Shown here one piece after another: positions 7,036 through 14,847 of a stretch of 32,875 nucleotides of DNA (positions within the stretch are counted from its first letter, which is position 1; every line of letters begins with the position of its first letter). The DNA is from Desulfurella amilsii (GTDB lineage: Bacteria > Campylobacterota_A > Desulfurellia > Desulfurellales > Desulfurellaceae). The notes beneath the pieces were generated by a model, which had not been told where the DNA came from, ran no database searches, and saw nothing but the letters and a program-made list of their open reading frames with translations. The stretch covers positions 1 to 32,875 of the forward strand of contig NZ_MDSU01000002.1 in NCBI RefSeq assembly GCF_002119425.1, in the 5' to 3' direction. A program made the position numbers and the translations under genes.

Positions 7036-7451
7036 ATTGCTTCCTCTTTATTAAAAACTTTTAATATCGGTATAATAGTATTTTCTTTGCTTTCTTTAAG
7101 TTCTTTGCCTTTTTGAGTGATATAATAAGTTATCTGTTTTGATTTCGCTATATGTTTTTTCTTTCTTGGAAAAAGCATTTTAGCAGTATCAAAGGGTTCC
7201 TGTAAAGAACGAATATAACCTTTACCGTGTGCCTGCTTTAACAGCGTAATAACAAAACCTTGCTGATATTTAACTTTTATATTGCATTGTCTTGCAACTT
7301 CAAAAGCTTTTTTACGCAACAAACGCAGTTTAACAGGATTTTCTTTTGTAGCATCAATATCAGATATCATTTGATAAATAAGCTTAATGCCGCCTGCTTT
7401 ATAAAAGCGGTTTCTGTCTCTTCTCTGTTTATCTATTAGTGTTAAACTCAT
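7032..7451 (-). CDS. Putative winged-helix DNA-binding protein
   Basis: 139 residues, basic. The start is ATG 7451 (GGAGG upstream, ATGA overlap with the DUF805 stop); a longer reading would run back through the DUF805 gene. The N-terminus is rich in Arg/Lys (KQRRDRNRFYKAGGIKLIYQM). The middle has a helix pair (FVITLLKQAHGKGYIRSL), and the C-terminal part contains ITYYITQKGKELKES, which resembles the wing and last helix of winged-helix regulators ('YxLTxKGxEL'). A transcriptional regulator of the operon is plausible but unproven; I would not name a family. Confidence 0.5.
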   Translation of the reverse strand: MSLTLIDKQRRDRNRFYKAGGIKLIYQMISDIDATKENPVKLRLLRKKAFEVARQCNIKVKYQQGFVITLLKQAHGKGYIRSLQEPFDTAKMLFPRKKKHIAKSKQITYYITQKGKELKESKENTIIPILKVFNKEEAI

Positions 7452-7780
7452 ACTATTTCCTCCATAGTTTTGCTTTCTGTTAGTCCCACAATCAGCCACA
7501 CAACAATATTTGCAACAGGTATCAGCAACAAAAGCCAATACCAACCGCTTTTGCCTATATCGTGCAAGCGTCTTACAAACAAACTAACATTTGGCACAAC
7601 AATAGCCAGCGAATAAAGCCAATATAAACCTACTAAATAAGGGATAATTAAATAACTCAATAATAAAAGTGTTGCTATGATAATAAAGTTAACTAAATGA
7701 AAATACCAAAATTCTTTTCTTGTTGCCTTGCCTTCAAAGTTTATGTAGTTTTTAAAAGCCAAAAGATAGTATTCTAACAT
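7448..7780 (-). CDS. DUF805 membrane protein
   Basis: 110 residues. The start is ATG 7780, with GGAGGTGTT directly upstream, and the ribosome binding site follows the topB stop. The pattern is classic DUF805: FKNYINFEGKATRKEFWYF at the N-terminus, three or four membrane segments, and the conserved VRRLHDIGKSGWYWLL before the last two helices. DUF805 proteins are small inner-membrane proteins of unknown function, common in phages and on chromosomes. Here it is cotranscribed with topB and a putative DNA-binding protein. Confidence 0.88.
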   Translation of the reverse strand: MLEYYLLAFKNYINFEGKATRKEFWYFHLVNFIIIATLLLLSYLIIPYLVGLYWLYSLAIVVPNVSLFVRRLHDIGKSGWYWLLLLIPVANIVVWLIVGLTESKTMEEIV

Positions 7781-7788
7781 AACACCTC

Positions 7789-9783
7789 CTACCATTTATT
7801 TCCTACGCTTCCGTCTTTTTGTTTCCAAAAAGCGCTTCCGCAGGATTGACATCTAAAATATTCATTGCCGTTTTTTGTTTTTCTTATTACAAGGTCTCCT
7901 CTGCACTCAGGGCATTTTTTTAATTTGCTTTTAGGGATTATTTCTTTTGCCGGGAGTGGTTTAGGTTTTGCAGGATTCTCTAAACCTAATTCCAAACTTG
8001 GAGATGTTTTTACTTGTTCTACGATTTTCTTTACAAGTCCGATTTGTTCGTTTAAGAATGTTTCGCCTGCCTGCTTGCTGTTGCCTGCTACATCTGAAAG
8101 CATTGATTCCCATCTTGCAGTTAAAACAGGGTCTTTTACTTGGTTTGGCAAGTAATTCAAAACTTTTTCCACAAACGGCATTACAGGTTCTAGGCATTTG
8201 CCGTTGCGTTTTATGTATTTGAGTCTGATTAAATCCTCTATAATCTGCGCCCTTGTGGCTTCCGTGCCAAGTCCGTCTGTTTCTTTTAATACCGCTTTGG
8301 CTTTTTCATCATCTATAAACCTGTGTATATGGCTCATAGCTTCTATGATTGTGCCATCTGTAAAACAGGGTGGGGGAGTAGTCTGTTTGGTTTCTATTTC
8401 GGTCTGAGATGAAACAAACTTCTGTTTTTCTTTTACAACAGGCATTTCTACTTGCGCCTGCGGTTCAAATATGCTTTTAAAACCCATTTGAATAGCTTTT
8501 TTGCTTATGCTTTGCCATTTATAGCCTGCAATATCTGCTGTAATTGTCTGCTGTAAATATATGTATGGCTTTAAGAAAAGCATTAGGTAGCTTTTTGCAA
8601 TTACACTGTATAAAAGCTTTTCATCACTGTTTGCTTTACTGTAATAGCTTGTGTCCTGCGTAGGGATAACAGCGTGGTGAGCTGACAGCTTTGAGTTATT
8701 CCAAGCTTTGTGTTTTATATTAATATCACACATTTTTATCTCTTTTTCAAATAAGCCTAACTGCGATATTTTAGCAAGTATGGCTTTACCATCGCTAAAT
8801 TGCTCTTCTGGCAAGTATTCGCAGTCTGTTCTTGGATAAGTAACAAGTTTATATTCATAAAGGTTTTGCAGGTTTTCTAATGTCTGTTTTGCTTTCCAAG
8901 AGTATTTTTCATTCATAAACTTTTGCAGTCTGGATAGATTAAAAGGCATAGGGGGATATTCTGTCTTTTTCTCTTCTTTGACATTTTCTATAAAACCATT
9001 TGCTTTGGTAGTTTCTTTTGCTATGCTTTCTGCATATTTTTTATCAACAAGCCTGTTTTCTTCATCAATGCCTTTTGATAGCGTTTTAGTGATTAATGTA
9101 AGGTCTAAATAAGCGTCGTTTATAAAAGGCTTGTTTTTTAAAACATAAAAGTCTTTCGGTTTAAATTCCTTTATGTCTTTATACCTTTTATAGATTAAAG
9201 CAAGGGTAGGGGTTCTCACTCTGCCTATTGAAATAGTAGCACCAGCGGTATTCTTTTTGGTAAAAAGTCTTGTAAAATTCATACCGATTAGCCAATCAGC
9301 TCTGGAACGCAATTCGGCAGATAATTTTAATGGATAATAGGCTTTATTGTCTTTTATTTGCTTAATTGCTTTTTGTATGCTTGCTTTGTCTAATGCATGT
9401 AGCCAAAGTCTTAATACTTGCCCTTTGTAGCCTGCATATTCAATAATTTCATCAACCAATAGCTGTCCTTCTCTATCAGGGTCTCCTGCATTGACTACTT
9501 TATTTGCTTTTTTAATTAGAGATACAACAGCGTTAAGCTGTTTTTTGCTATCAGGTTTTGGATACTTAATCCATTTATCAGGCAAGATAGGCAAAAACTG
9601 CAAATCCCAGCTTTTGGTTTTGATATATTCATCAGGTTTTGCAAGTTCCAATAAATGTCCAAAGCACCAAGTAACTTTAACATCACCAAAACAGTCAATG
9701 CTGTCGGCATTTTTCTTTACAATACCGATAGCATCGGCAATTGCTCTGGCTAAGCTTGGCTTTTCCGCTACATACAAAATCAT
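7789..9783 (-). CDS. topB: DNA topoisomerase III (type IA)
   Basis: 664 residues. The Toprim domain opens with LYVAEKPSLARAIADAIG and carries the acidic DPDREGQ motif (101-107). SIGRVRTPTLALI (185-197) is the conserved type IA segment, the catalytic tyrosine is Y316 in TYPRTD, and a GLGTEATRAQII motif follows near residue 505. The C-terminus ends in a four-cysteine zinc ribbon (CPEC ... CQSC). Type IA enzymes pass single strands and decatenate replication or transfer intermediates; plasmid copies (RP4 TraE, for example) are common on conjugative elements. The ATG overlaps the stop of the upstream membrane protein gene (TAATG) and lacks a strong ribosome binding site, so translation is coupled. 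Confidence 0.95.
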   Translation of the reverse strand: MILYVAEKPSLARAIADAIGIVKKNADSIDCFGDVKVTWCFGHLLELAKPDEYIKTKSWDLQFLPILPDKWIKYPKPDSKKQLNAVVSLIKKANKVVNAGDPDREGQLLVDEIIEYAGYKGQVLRLWLHALDKASIQKAIKQIKDNKAYYPLKLSAELRSRADWLIGMNFTRLFTKKNTAGATISIGRVRTPTLALIYKRYKDIKEFKPKDFYVLKNKPFINDAYLDLTLITKTLSKGIDEENRLVDKKYAESIAKETTKANGFIENVKEEKKTEYPPMPFNLSRLQKFMNEKYSWKAKQTLENLQNLYEYKLVTYPRTDCEYLPEEQFSDGKAILAKISQLGLFEKEIKMCDINIKHKAWNNSKLSAHHAVIPTQDTSYYSKANSDEKLLYSVIAKSYLMLFLKPYIYLQQTITADIAGYKWQSISKKAIQMGFKSIFEPQAQVEMPVVKEKQKFVSSQTEIETKQTTPPPCFTDGTIIEAMSHIHRFIDDEKAKAVLKETDGLGTEATRAQIIEDLIRLKYIKRNGKCLEPVMPFVEKVLNYLPNQVKDPVLTARWESMLSDVAGNSKQAGETFLNEQIGLVKKIVEQVKTSPSLELGLENPAKPKPLPAKEIIPKSKLKKCPECRGDLVIRKTKNGNEYFRCQSCGSAFWKQKDGSVGNKW

Positions 9784-10184
9784 TAATACACCAAAAGATT
9801 TAGGATTTTTCTTTTGGTTGATTCAACAATCACAGCTAAAACTGCAATTGCTAAAAACACGGTTGCATATAGTCCTGTCTGGCTGAATGCAGGATTTCCT
9901 GCAAGAGAAATTTTTCCTAAAAGTTTCGGCAACATTAAGTAAATAAAAAAACCGTATGGAACAATCAAGCCTGCGGCTAAAATATTTTCCATCAGCTTTA
10001 TTCCAAATTCACCCGTATCTTGAATCGCATTTTTACCATATATTGCGATAGCTATGGCAAAACTGAAAAAAGCGCTAAACAGTATTGATGTCATATCAAT
10101 ACTTAAATGATTAAATAATAAAGCCAAATTGCAAGCCAACCCTGCAATAAAACTACCTGCGATAACAAAAATCTTTTTTAACAT
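9783..10184 (-). CDS. Four-helix membrane protein of unknown function
   Basis: 133 residues with about four membrane segments: IFVIAGSFIAGLACNLALLF, ILFSAFFSFAIAIAIYG, AAGLIVPYGFFIYLMLPKLL and YATVFLAIAVLAVIV, ending in a basic tail (TKRKILNLLVY). I do not recognise the family. It is the first gene of the topB operon, with its own promoter and a leader of about 65 bases with two hairpins, then AAGGAGGTG before ATG 10184. Its stop overlaps the topB start by one base. Coupling to topB suggests co-regulation rather than a shared mechanism. Confidence 0.6.
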   Translation of the reverse strand: MLKKIFVIAGSFIAGLACNLALLFNHLSIDMTSILFSAFFSFAIAIAIYGKNAIQDTGEFGIKLMENILAAGLIVPYGFFIYLMLPKLLGKISLAGNPAFSQTGLYATVFLAIAVLAVIVESTKRKILNLLVY

Positions 10185-10198
10185 AACAACACCTCCTT

Positions 10199-10248
10199 GT
10201 TTCTCAGTTCACCCAAGAAACCACGCTCTGCGTTTTTCTACGCAAAGC
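10199..10248 (-). promoter_or_regulatory. Two consecutive leader hairpins before the topB operon
   Basis: Reading on the minus strand from the predicted start, the first hairpin is GCTTTGCGT/ACGCAGAGC (10248-10225), a 9-bp stem with one G-U pair and a 6-base loop. The second is GTTTCT/AGAAAC (10221-10199), a 6-bp stem with an 11-base loop. The ribosome binding site AAGGAGG comes right after. No U-run follows either stem, so they are not ordinary terminators. They may protect the 5' end of the mRNA, or bind a protein or ligand. No known riboswitch class is recognised. Confidence 0.55.
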
Positions 10249-10256
10249 TATTTATT

Positions 10257-10285
10257 AAAATAGACACAATTTTTAGAAAAGTCAA
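10257..10285 (-). promoter_or_regulatory. Promoter of the topB-dnaN-traX operon
   Basis: TTGACT (10285-10280), a 17-base spacer, and TATTTT (10262-10257). An A/T-rich stretch just upstream of the -35 box could act as an UP element. The predicted start is near 10250, at the base of the first leader hairpin. Confidence 0.75.
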
Positions 10286-10336
10286 GAAAAAAATTTTTAA
10301 TTATTAAAATATTCGGATTTTTATTATAATTTGACT

Positions 10337-11431
10337 TTAAAGCGGGGTTTTCTGGCTTGCTTTGATAGCATCCTCTGTCTTTTTGATTTTTAAGAGTTCC
10401 TGTTTAGCTCTGTCTGGTTCTTTGGCTTTAATGTATAAAGCGTAAGCTACCTTGTAATGGTTTAAGGCTTGGTCGTATCTGTTAAGTTTAGAAAGTATGT
10501 TGCCTAAATCATCATAAATATTACCTGCATAGTAGTTGTAGGTAAATGGATAGCCGTTGAATTTTTCTACCTTGTTGCCATTTGCTTGTAAATATTCGGC
10601 TATTGTAATAAGCTTAGTGATGGCTTCCTGCGTAAGGTTGTAGTCATTTGCTTTAAATATATCGCATTGCAGGTTGGAAATGTCTGTTAAGTCAAAAAAC
10701 ATTTTCATCTTAAACTTTAAATCCAAAGCTTGCACTCTGTAATAAAGGGCTTTTTTGTAGTCTTTTACGCTGTCAAACCTATTTGCCAAAGCATCATAAA
10801 AGACAAGCTTATCTTTATCTGATGTAAAAAATCTCTGCCCTGCAAGAATATATTCGTCAATTTTTAATGGATCACCGTAAAAAACAAGTTTTAATAAAGT
10901 GTTCTGCATAAGTTCTTTGTCATTTGACTTTAAAGCGTTCTGTAATGCCAAATTAAGATACTGTTGTGTCAATGCTTTTGATTCAGCTGTTGCAGGATAA
11001 CCGTTGTTGTTTGCATAATAATAAGCCATCTCTAAATAAGCCATTACTTTGTAAGCTGGATTTGTGGTAAGCTGTGCCGCTTTGTTATAAAAACCTATCG
11101 GATAAGCATTTTGTTTAATGTTGTTTTCCGCTGTAGTATAAGGTCTTTTCTGCCAAGAGTAAATCTCTCCGAAACAAAAGTTTGCTGTAAAATCATTAGG
11201 GTGCTGATACAAATACTCCTTTGCTTTTTCAACGCTAAACGATTTAAGCGTATTTTTAGCGAAGTTTTCGCAGAAAGAAGTAGGATTTAAGGCAAATGCG
11301 CTTGATGCGCTTAATGCAAATATAAGGCTTAAAGCAATTGTCTTTTTATTTAACCCCTCCCCCCGGAAGTCCCCGCCTTTATCTTCAGATAAGGCGGTGG
11401 ATGAACGGGGGGTTTCTGGTTTAGCACTCAT
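10337..11431 (-). CDS. Exported TPR protein with an inserted N-terminal leader
   Basis: 364 residues. From residue 27 it reads as an ordinary exported protein: LNKKTIALSLIFALSASSAFA is a signal peptide cut after the last Ala, followed by TPR-like helical repeats (KALYYRVQALDLKFK, RYDQALNHYKVAYALYIKAKEPD). The first 26 residues (MSAKPETPRSSTALSEDKGG...) are unlike a leader. They are encoded by a GC-rich palindrome at 11352-11414 and its flanks. The start ATG 11431 has AAGGAGG 5 bases upstream, and no start codon exists at residue 27 (TTA AAT AAA AAG). The element therefore appears to have replaced the original start. Whether the extended N-terminus still exports is uncertain. It is the last gene of the T4SS/pilus operon. 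Confidence 0.75.
   Translation of the reverse strand: MSAKPETPRSSTALSEDKGGDFRGEGLNKKTIALSLIFALSASSAFALNPTSFCENFAKNTLKSFSVEKAKEYLYQHPNDFTANFCFGEIYSWQKRPYTTAENNIKQNAYPIGFYNKAAQLTTNPAYKVMAYLEMAYYYANNNGYPATAESKALTQQYLNLALQNALKSNDKELMQNTLLKLVFYGDPLKIDEYILAGQRFFTSDKDKLVFYDALANRFDSVKDYKKALYYRVQALDLKFKMKMFFDLTDISNLQCDIFKANDYNLTQEAITKLITIAEYLQANGNKVEKFNGYPFTYNYYAGNIYDDLGNILSKLNRYDQALNHYKVAYALYIKAKEPDRAKQELLKIKKTEDAIKASQKTPL
11352..11414 (-). repeat. GC-rich nested palindrome, possible transposon-end remnant
   Basis: Two nested stems: inner CCGCCTTTATC/GATAAGGCGG (11373-11383 and 11388-11397, one bulged base) and outer CCCCCC/GGGGGG (11359-11364 and 11407-11412), flanked by AA/TT. The stretch is far richer in G and C than anything around it. 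Its shape resembles the right-end hairpins of IS200/IS605 and IS607 elements that carry tnpB, or REP/RPE-type palindromes. No tnpB is present here. It lies in frame at the start of the TPR gene. Confidence 0.65.
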
Positions 11432-11464
11432 ACTGCCTCCTTGGCATTACTCATCTTATATAGC

Positions 11465-12106
11465 CTATGGCTTAGCGGGGGTGAGTTGACCATAGACATA
11501 AAGCCTGCCTCCTAAAATAAGCTCCTGCGGTTTTGCATATTTTGACTTTGACGATATTTGATTAATAATCAAATTATTATTGATTAGTTCATTTATTGCG
11601 CTTGTTAAATTGTCATAATTAACATAGTTTTTAATAGTAATTTGGACCGGTATGTAATGAAAAACACTCATTTTTGTATCTTTGCTTACTATTTTATTTG
11701 TTTCTAAAAAAGAATTTGAATTGTTATTTAAGCCCTGAAAATATTTTCCTGTTGAAGCGTTTTCTGGAACATTGACATTTAAAGTATAATCTATGTTGTG
11801 CTGTTGAAGTATGGTTTTAACTGTATTTATAGCTGTTATTTTATCTGTTAAGTAAATAACATTTGTTTTTAAGGGCTCTAATGATTTTATTGTTTGAGTA
11901 TTATTGTCAATTTCTAAACGCAGACTATTTATTTTTTGGGCATTTTCGCTTATTATTAAGGTTTGATTTGCAAGAACTTTTGAAAGCCCGTAATTAATTC
12001 CAAATATAGCAATTACTATAACAAACAGTATTGCAATATTAATTTTTCTGAAAATTTCCGATAAATAATCTATTAAATTTTTTGCATAAACACTAATTTT
12101 TTCCAT
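11465..12106 (-). CDS. PilO-like inner-membrane alignment protein
   Basis: 213 residues. A cytoplasmic N-terminus is followed by one membrane helix (about 23-45, INIAILFVIVIAIFGINYGL), a heptad-like coiled coil (ENAQKINSLRLEIDNNTQTI) and a C-terminal periplasmic alpha/beta domain. This is the PilO/GspM layout of type IV pili and type II secretion. PilO pairs with PilN and binds PilP to link the inner membrane platform to the secretin. Genes for a GspL/PilM-N-like protein, secretin and PilP-like protein lie directly upstream, in agreement. The start is ATG 12106, one base after the previous stop. Sequence identity to PilO is low, so the call rests on layout and context. Confidence 0.6.
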   Translation of the reverse strand: MEKISVYAKNLIDYLSEIFRKINIAILFVIVIAIFGINYGLSKVLANQTLIISENAQKINSLRLEIDNNTQTIKSLEPLKTNVIYLTDKITAINTVKTILQQHNIDYTLNVNVPENASTGKYFQGLNNNSNSFLETNKIVSKDTKMSVFHYIPVQITIKNYVNYDNLTSAINELINNNLIINQISSKSKYAKPQELILGGRLYVYGQLTPAKP

Positions 12107-12107
12107 A

Positions 12108-13226
12108 CTACAACCCCTGCTGAATTTTGTTTAATGGTATTTTAATGTCAATTTTTGCCTGCTTAGTATCTGGAGTAATATAATAAGTGTTTTGAATCTT
12201 GTTTTTCTCTAATACTTGATGGACTGCATAAGCCAAAACAGTATTGTCATAAAGCACGCTTATATTAAGCCCCTGCTTGTCTGTATTGTAATCAATGGTT
12301 TTAGGCTGTGTATAGTTGATAGGATAAATATAGCCTGCTATTTTCTTAAAATCAATTTCATCTTCCAAAATAATGGTTTTACCTTTTTGTATGTAAAGGT
12401 CTTTTTTTATGCTTTCCAGATGGCTTATTATTTCTTTTGCTTTATTAATTTGTCCTTTTTGATAGCCTATTATAATATTATTTTTAATATATGTTCCTAA
12501 AAAAAAGACGGGATATAGAGAAGTAAAAAACATTGCCATAAGAATGGCTTTTTTAAGTAATATTGTTTTTGAATCTTCAAAGACAATATTGTATGTGTTT
12601 TTGTATTTAATGCTGTTAATTACTTTAATTAGTTCATTATAAGGCTTATTGTAGCCGTAAATAATAAAATCATCAATGTTTACATTATGCTCTTGGGAAA
12701 TAACTTCAAGCAATTCTTTTACTGTTTCTTGGTTTAAAACAGGATACAAGCGTCCTGTTGCTTTATATCCTGTAATTTTAGTTATTAAAATTCCATTTTT
12801 AAAGATTTGGAAAACCAATTCCTTACTTACAGTATTGTAAATTGCAATTAAAACCGTCTTGTCTGACTCAATAATGGCTTTGTTTGCTTGGTAGAAAATC
12901 TGTTCTATTCTTGTTAAAGCATAAGTATTGTAGTCTCTTATAAGCGTCCTAATAAAATCCCTGTCATCAATATATACATATTGTTTATCTTTAACTGAAA
13001 CGACTTTATACAAAACATCTCTATTCTGCTGTTCTTTGAAATCTGTTTCAATTTCTGTCTTAATATACTTGTTTTCAAGGTTTGTATAATCTCTATACTG
13101 TGTGCTGGAAGAATAAAAACAAGCATAGATTTTTTTATGCTTTAAATCCTCTAAGTTAATAATCCTTTGAGAAGTAAGAGAAAAAGCTTTATTGGCATTG
13201 ATTAAAAAAAGATATTCCTTAATCAT
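12108..13226 (-). CDS. GspL / PilM-PilN-like inner-membrane assembly protein
   Basis: 372 residues. The N-terminal 220 residues are cytoplasmic and could be a degenerate actin-like domain as in PilM/GspL (VLIAIYNTVSKELVFQIFKNG, and a FIIYGYN segment). One membrane helix follows at about 226-246 (AILMAMFFTSLYPVFFLGTY), then a coiled coil (INKAKEIISHLESIKKDL) and a periplasmic ferredoxin-like domain. This is the GspL layout, i.e. PilM fused to PilN, which recruits the assembly ATPase and pairs with PilO. It overlaps the secretin gene by 8 bases and is 1 base from the PilO-like gene. The family assignment is from architecture and neighbours only; BfpC-like proteins are an alternative. Confidence 0.55.
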   Translation of the reverse strand: MIKEYLFLINANKAFSLTSQRIINLEDLKHKKIYACFYSSSTQYRDYTNLENKYIKTEIETDFKEQQNRDVLYKVVSVKDKQYVYIDDRDFIRTLIRDYNTYALTRIEQIFYQANKAIIESDKTVLIAIYNTVSKELVFQIFKNGILITKITGYKATGRLYPVLNQETVKELLEVISQEHNVNIDDFIIYGYNKPYNELIKVINSIKYKNTYNIVFEDSKTILLKKAILMAMFFTSLYPVFFLGTYIKNNIIIGYQKGQINKAKEIISHLESIKKDLYIQKGKTIILEDEIDFKKIAGYIYPINYTQPKTIDYNTDKQGLNISVLYDNTVLAYAVHQVLEKNKIQNTYYITPDTKQAKIDIKIPLNKIQQGL

Positions 13227-14847
13227 TAGCCTTTGTCTCCGATTTTACAAAATCTATATCTTTGCCTTGCGTTACTATGCTGTTTTTCTCGTTTGGATTA
13301 ATTACAGTAGCTCTAAGCAGAATAACCATTGTTTCGTTTTGTTTGTTTTTGTTTATGCTTTTAAATAGCCACCCTACAATAGGAATGTCCCCAAGTATTG
13401 GAATTTTTTGATGGGTTACACTGCCTGTGTTTGTAGTAGCTCCACCTAAAATAATCAGCTGTCCGTTTTTAGCAGTAAGTCTTGTATATTCGCTTCTTGT
13501 AGCCACAACAGGCTCTTGGATTGCCTGTCCTCCCATATTAATATTTTCCCAGCTTACAATATTTGTTACAACAGGCATTATTGTTAAATCTATTGTATTA
13601 TCAGCATTAATGTGCGGAATAACAGTTAAGCTCACACCGTCTGAAACACTTGATAAGGTATAAGAAAGCTGACTGTTGCCAGATGTGCTTGCACCGTAAT
13701 AGTTGTTTTGAACGCTTGAAATATACGGGTAGCTTGTTCCTGCCTGAATATTACCTACTTGATTATTAATGAGAAATATTCTCGGACTTGATACTACTTT
13801 TGTATTGCCCTGCGTTGCCAAAGCCTGTAAAGCAATATTAAATACATTTGTATGATCCATATTGCTTATAGCACCGCTTGCTAATGCTCCAAGCGTTGTG
13901 GGAGTTAATGCGCTTGGCGTAGCTGATGCGGGAGAATTAGCCGTAGGCGCTCCGTTGGCATTATTTGTATTAAGCATTATATTTGAACTTCCGCTATATC
14001 CACCTATTCTAAAATTATTTAATGCACTCCAATTAATACCCCACTGCTTGCTGTCATTTAATTGCACATCAACCACATAAGCCTGTATATAAACTTGTTT
14101 TGAAAAAGCATTTATCCAATTGTTTATAAGCTTTGATGCTTGTTCTACATACTTCGGATAATCTTTAACATACATAATGCCGGTAGTGGGCTCTACCATT
14201 ACACTTCCGTTTTTTGATAAAACGGCTTTTACCTGCGAGACCATAGTATTCAGCATATCTTTGCCTGTCTGTGTAGCTTTGTAGGTAAAATTGCTTGTAG
14301 ATGATATTGAACCGCTGTTGCCTGTTGAACCTCCAGATGAACCTCCAGATGAACCTCCAGATGAACCTCCACCATTGTTGCTATTAGTTCCACCGCTTTG
14401 TCCTGATGATGAAAAATCATATTTTGCGTCTGAATTGTCTAAAATAGACGCAGGAAGCTTAAACTCTTCCATTTTAAAAGCTTCTACTGTGATTATTTTT
14501 TTAAAATCGTCAATTTTATAAAAATAATCTGCTTGATTTAAAATAGTTTCTAATGCCAAAGGCAAAGATACCTGTGTTAAGCTTACGGTTATAGGAGAAT
14601 TTAAATCTACATCATTTGAATAGGTTACAGAATATCCTGTTAAAGCAGAAAAGTTCTGCATAACTACACCCAAAGGCTGGTTGATTGCATTAATTGAAAC
14701 TTTCGGCTGATTGTTATACTGCTGTTCCTGCTGTTGTTTCTCTATAAAAGAATTTAATTGTTTTGTTAAATCCGCTTTTGCAATTGTTGTGGTAGCGGAA
14801 AAAAATAAAATGCTTGTTGCCAAAGCAAAAGATATTTTTTTATTCAT
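13219..14847 (-). CDS. Secretin of the type IV pilus / PilN-MshL family
   Basis: 542 residues. The signal peptide (MNKKISFALATSILFFSATTTIAKA) is followed by an STN/N0 domain (about 47-125, VSINAINQPLGVVMQNFSAL), a Gly/Ser linker (147-181), an N1-like domain (GSVMVEPTTGIMYVKDYPKYVEQA) and the C-terminal secretin gate. The gate has VSSPRIFLINNQVG, the G-rich central part and the hallmark KIPILGDIPIVGWLFKS. Secretins form the outer-membrane ring through which a pilus or substrate passes. The best fit is the MshL/PilN type of type IVb pili. ATG 14847 has AGGAGG 5 bases upstream; it overlaps the PilP-like gene by 8 bases. No lipobox is seen, so outer-membrane targeting may need a pilotin. Confidence 0.92.
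   Translation of the reverse strand: MNKKISFALATSILFFSATTTIAKADLTKQLNSFIEKQQQEQQYNNQPKVSINAINQPLGVVMQNFSALTGYSVTYSNDVDLNSPITVSLTQVSLPLALETILNQADYFYKIDDFKKIITVEAFKMEEFKLPASILDNSDAKYDFSSSGQSGGTNSNNGGGSSGGSSGGSSGGSTGNSGSISSTSNFTYKATQTGKDMLNTMVSQVKAVLSKNGSVMVEPTTGIMYVKDYPKYVEQASKLINNWINAFSKQVYIQAYVVDVQLNDSKQWGINWSALNNFRIGGYSGSSNIMLNTNNANGAPTANSPASATPSALTPTTLGALASGAISNMDHTNVFNIALQALATQGNTKVVSSPRIFLINNQVGNIQAGTSYPYISSVQNNYYGASTSGNSQLSYTLSSVSDGVSLTVIPHINADNTIDLTIMPVVTNIVSWENINMGGQAIQEPVVATRSEYTRLTAKNGQLIILGGATTNTGSVTHQKIPILGDIPIVGWLFKSINKNKQNETMVILLRATVINPNEKNSIVTQGKDIDFVKSETKAND
14327..14370 (-). repeat. 12-bp tandem repeat in the secretin linker
   Basis: GAACCTCCAGAT is repeated 3.7 times in perfect copies. 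In the coding direction it gives Gly-Gly-Ser-Ser units in the linker between the STN and N1 domains. Perfect DNA identity suggests recent slippage; copy number may vary between strains without changing the frame. Confidence 0.9.

Noticed and set aside
7452-7544. Longer N-terminus for the putative winged-helix protein
   Set aside because: It runs back through the DUF805 gene; the GGAGG-linked ATG 7451 with ATGA overlap is better.
10199-10248. Paired hairpins considered as an origin of transfer or known riboswitch
   Set aside because: They lie entirely in the leader directly after a good promoter; no relaxase gene or nick-site motif is recognised, and no riboswitch consensus fits.
14291-14521. 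Plus-strand frame with Pro-Pro-Asp-Glu repeats
   Set aside because: It is the antisense reading of the Gly/Ser tandem repeat in the secretin linker; no ribosome binding site or independent support.
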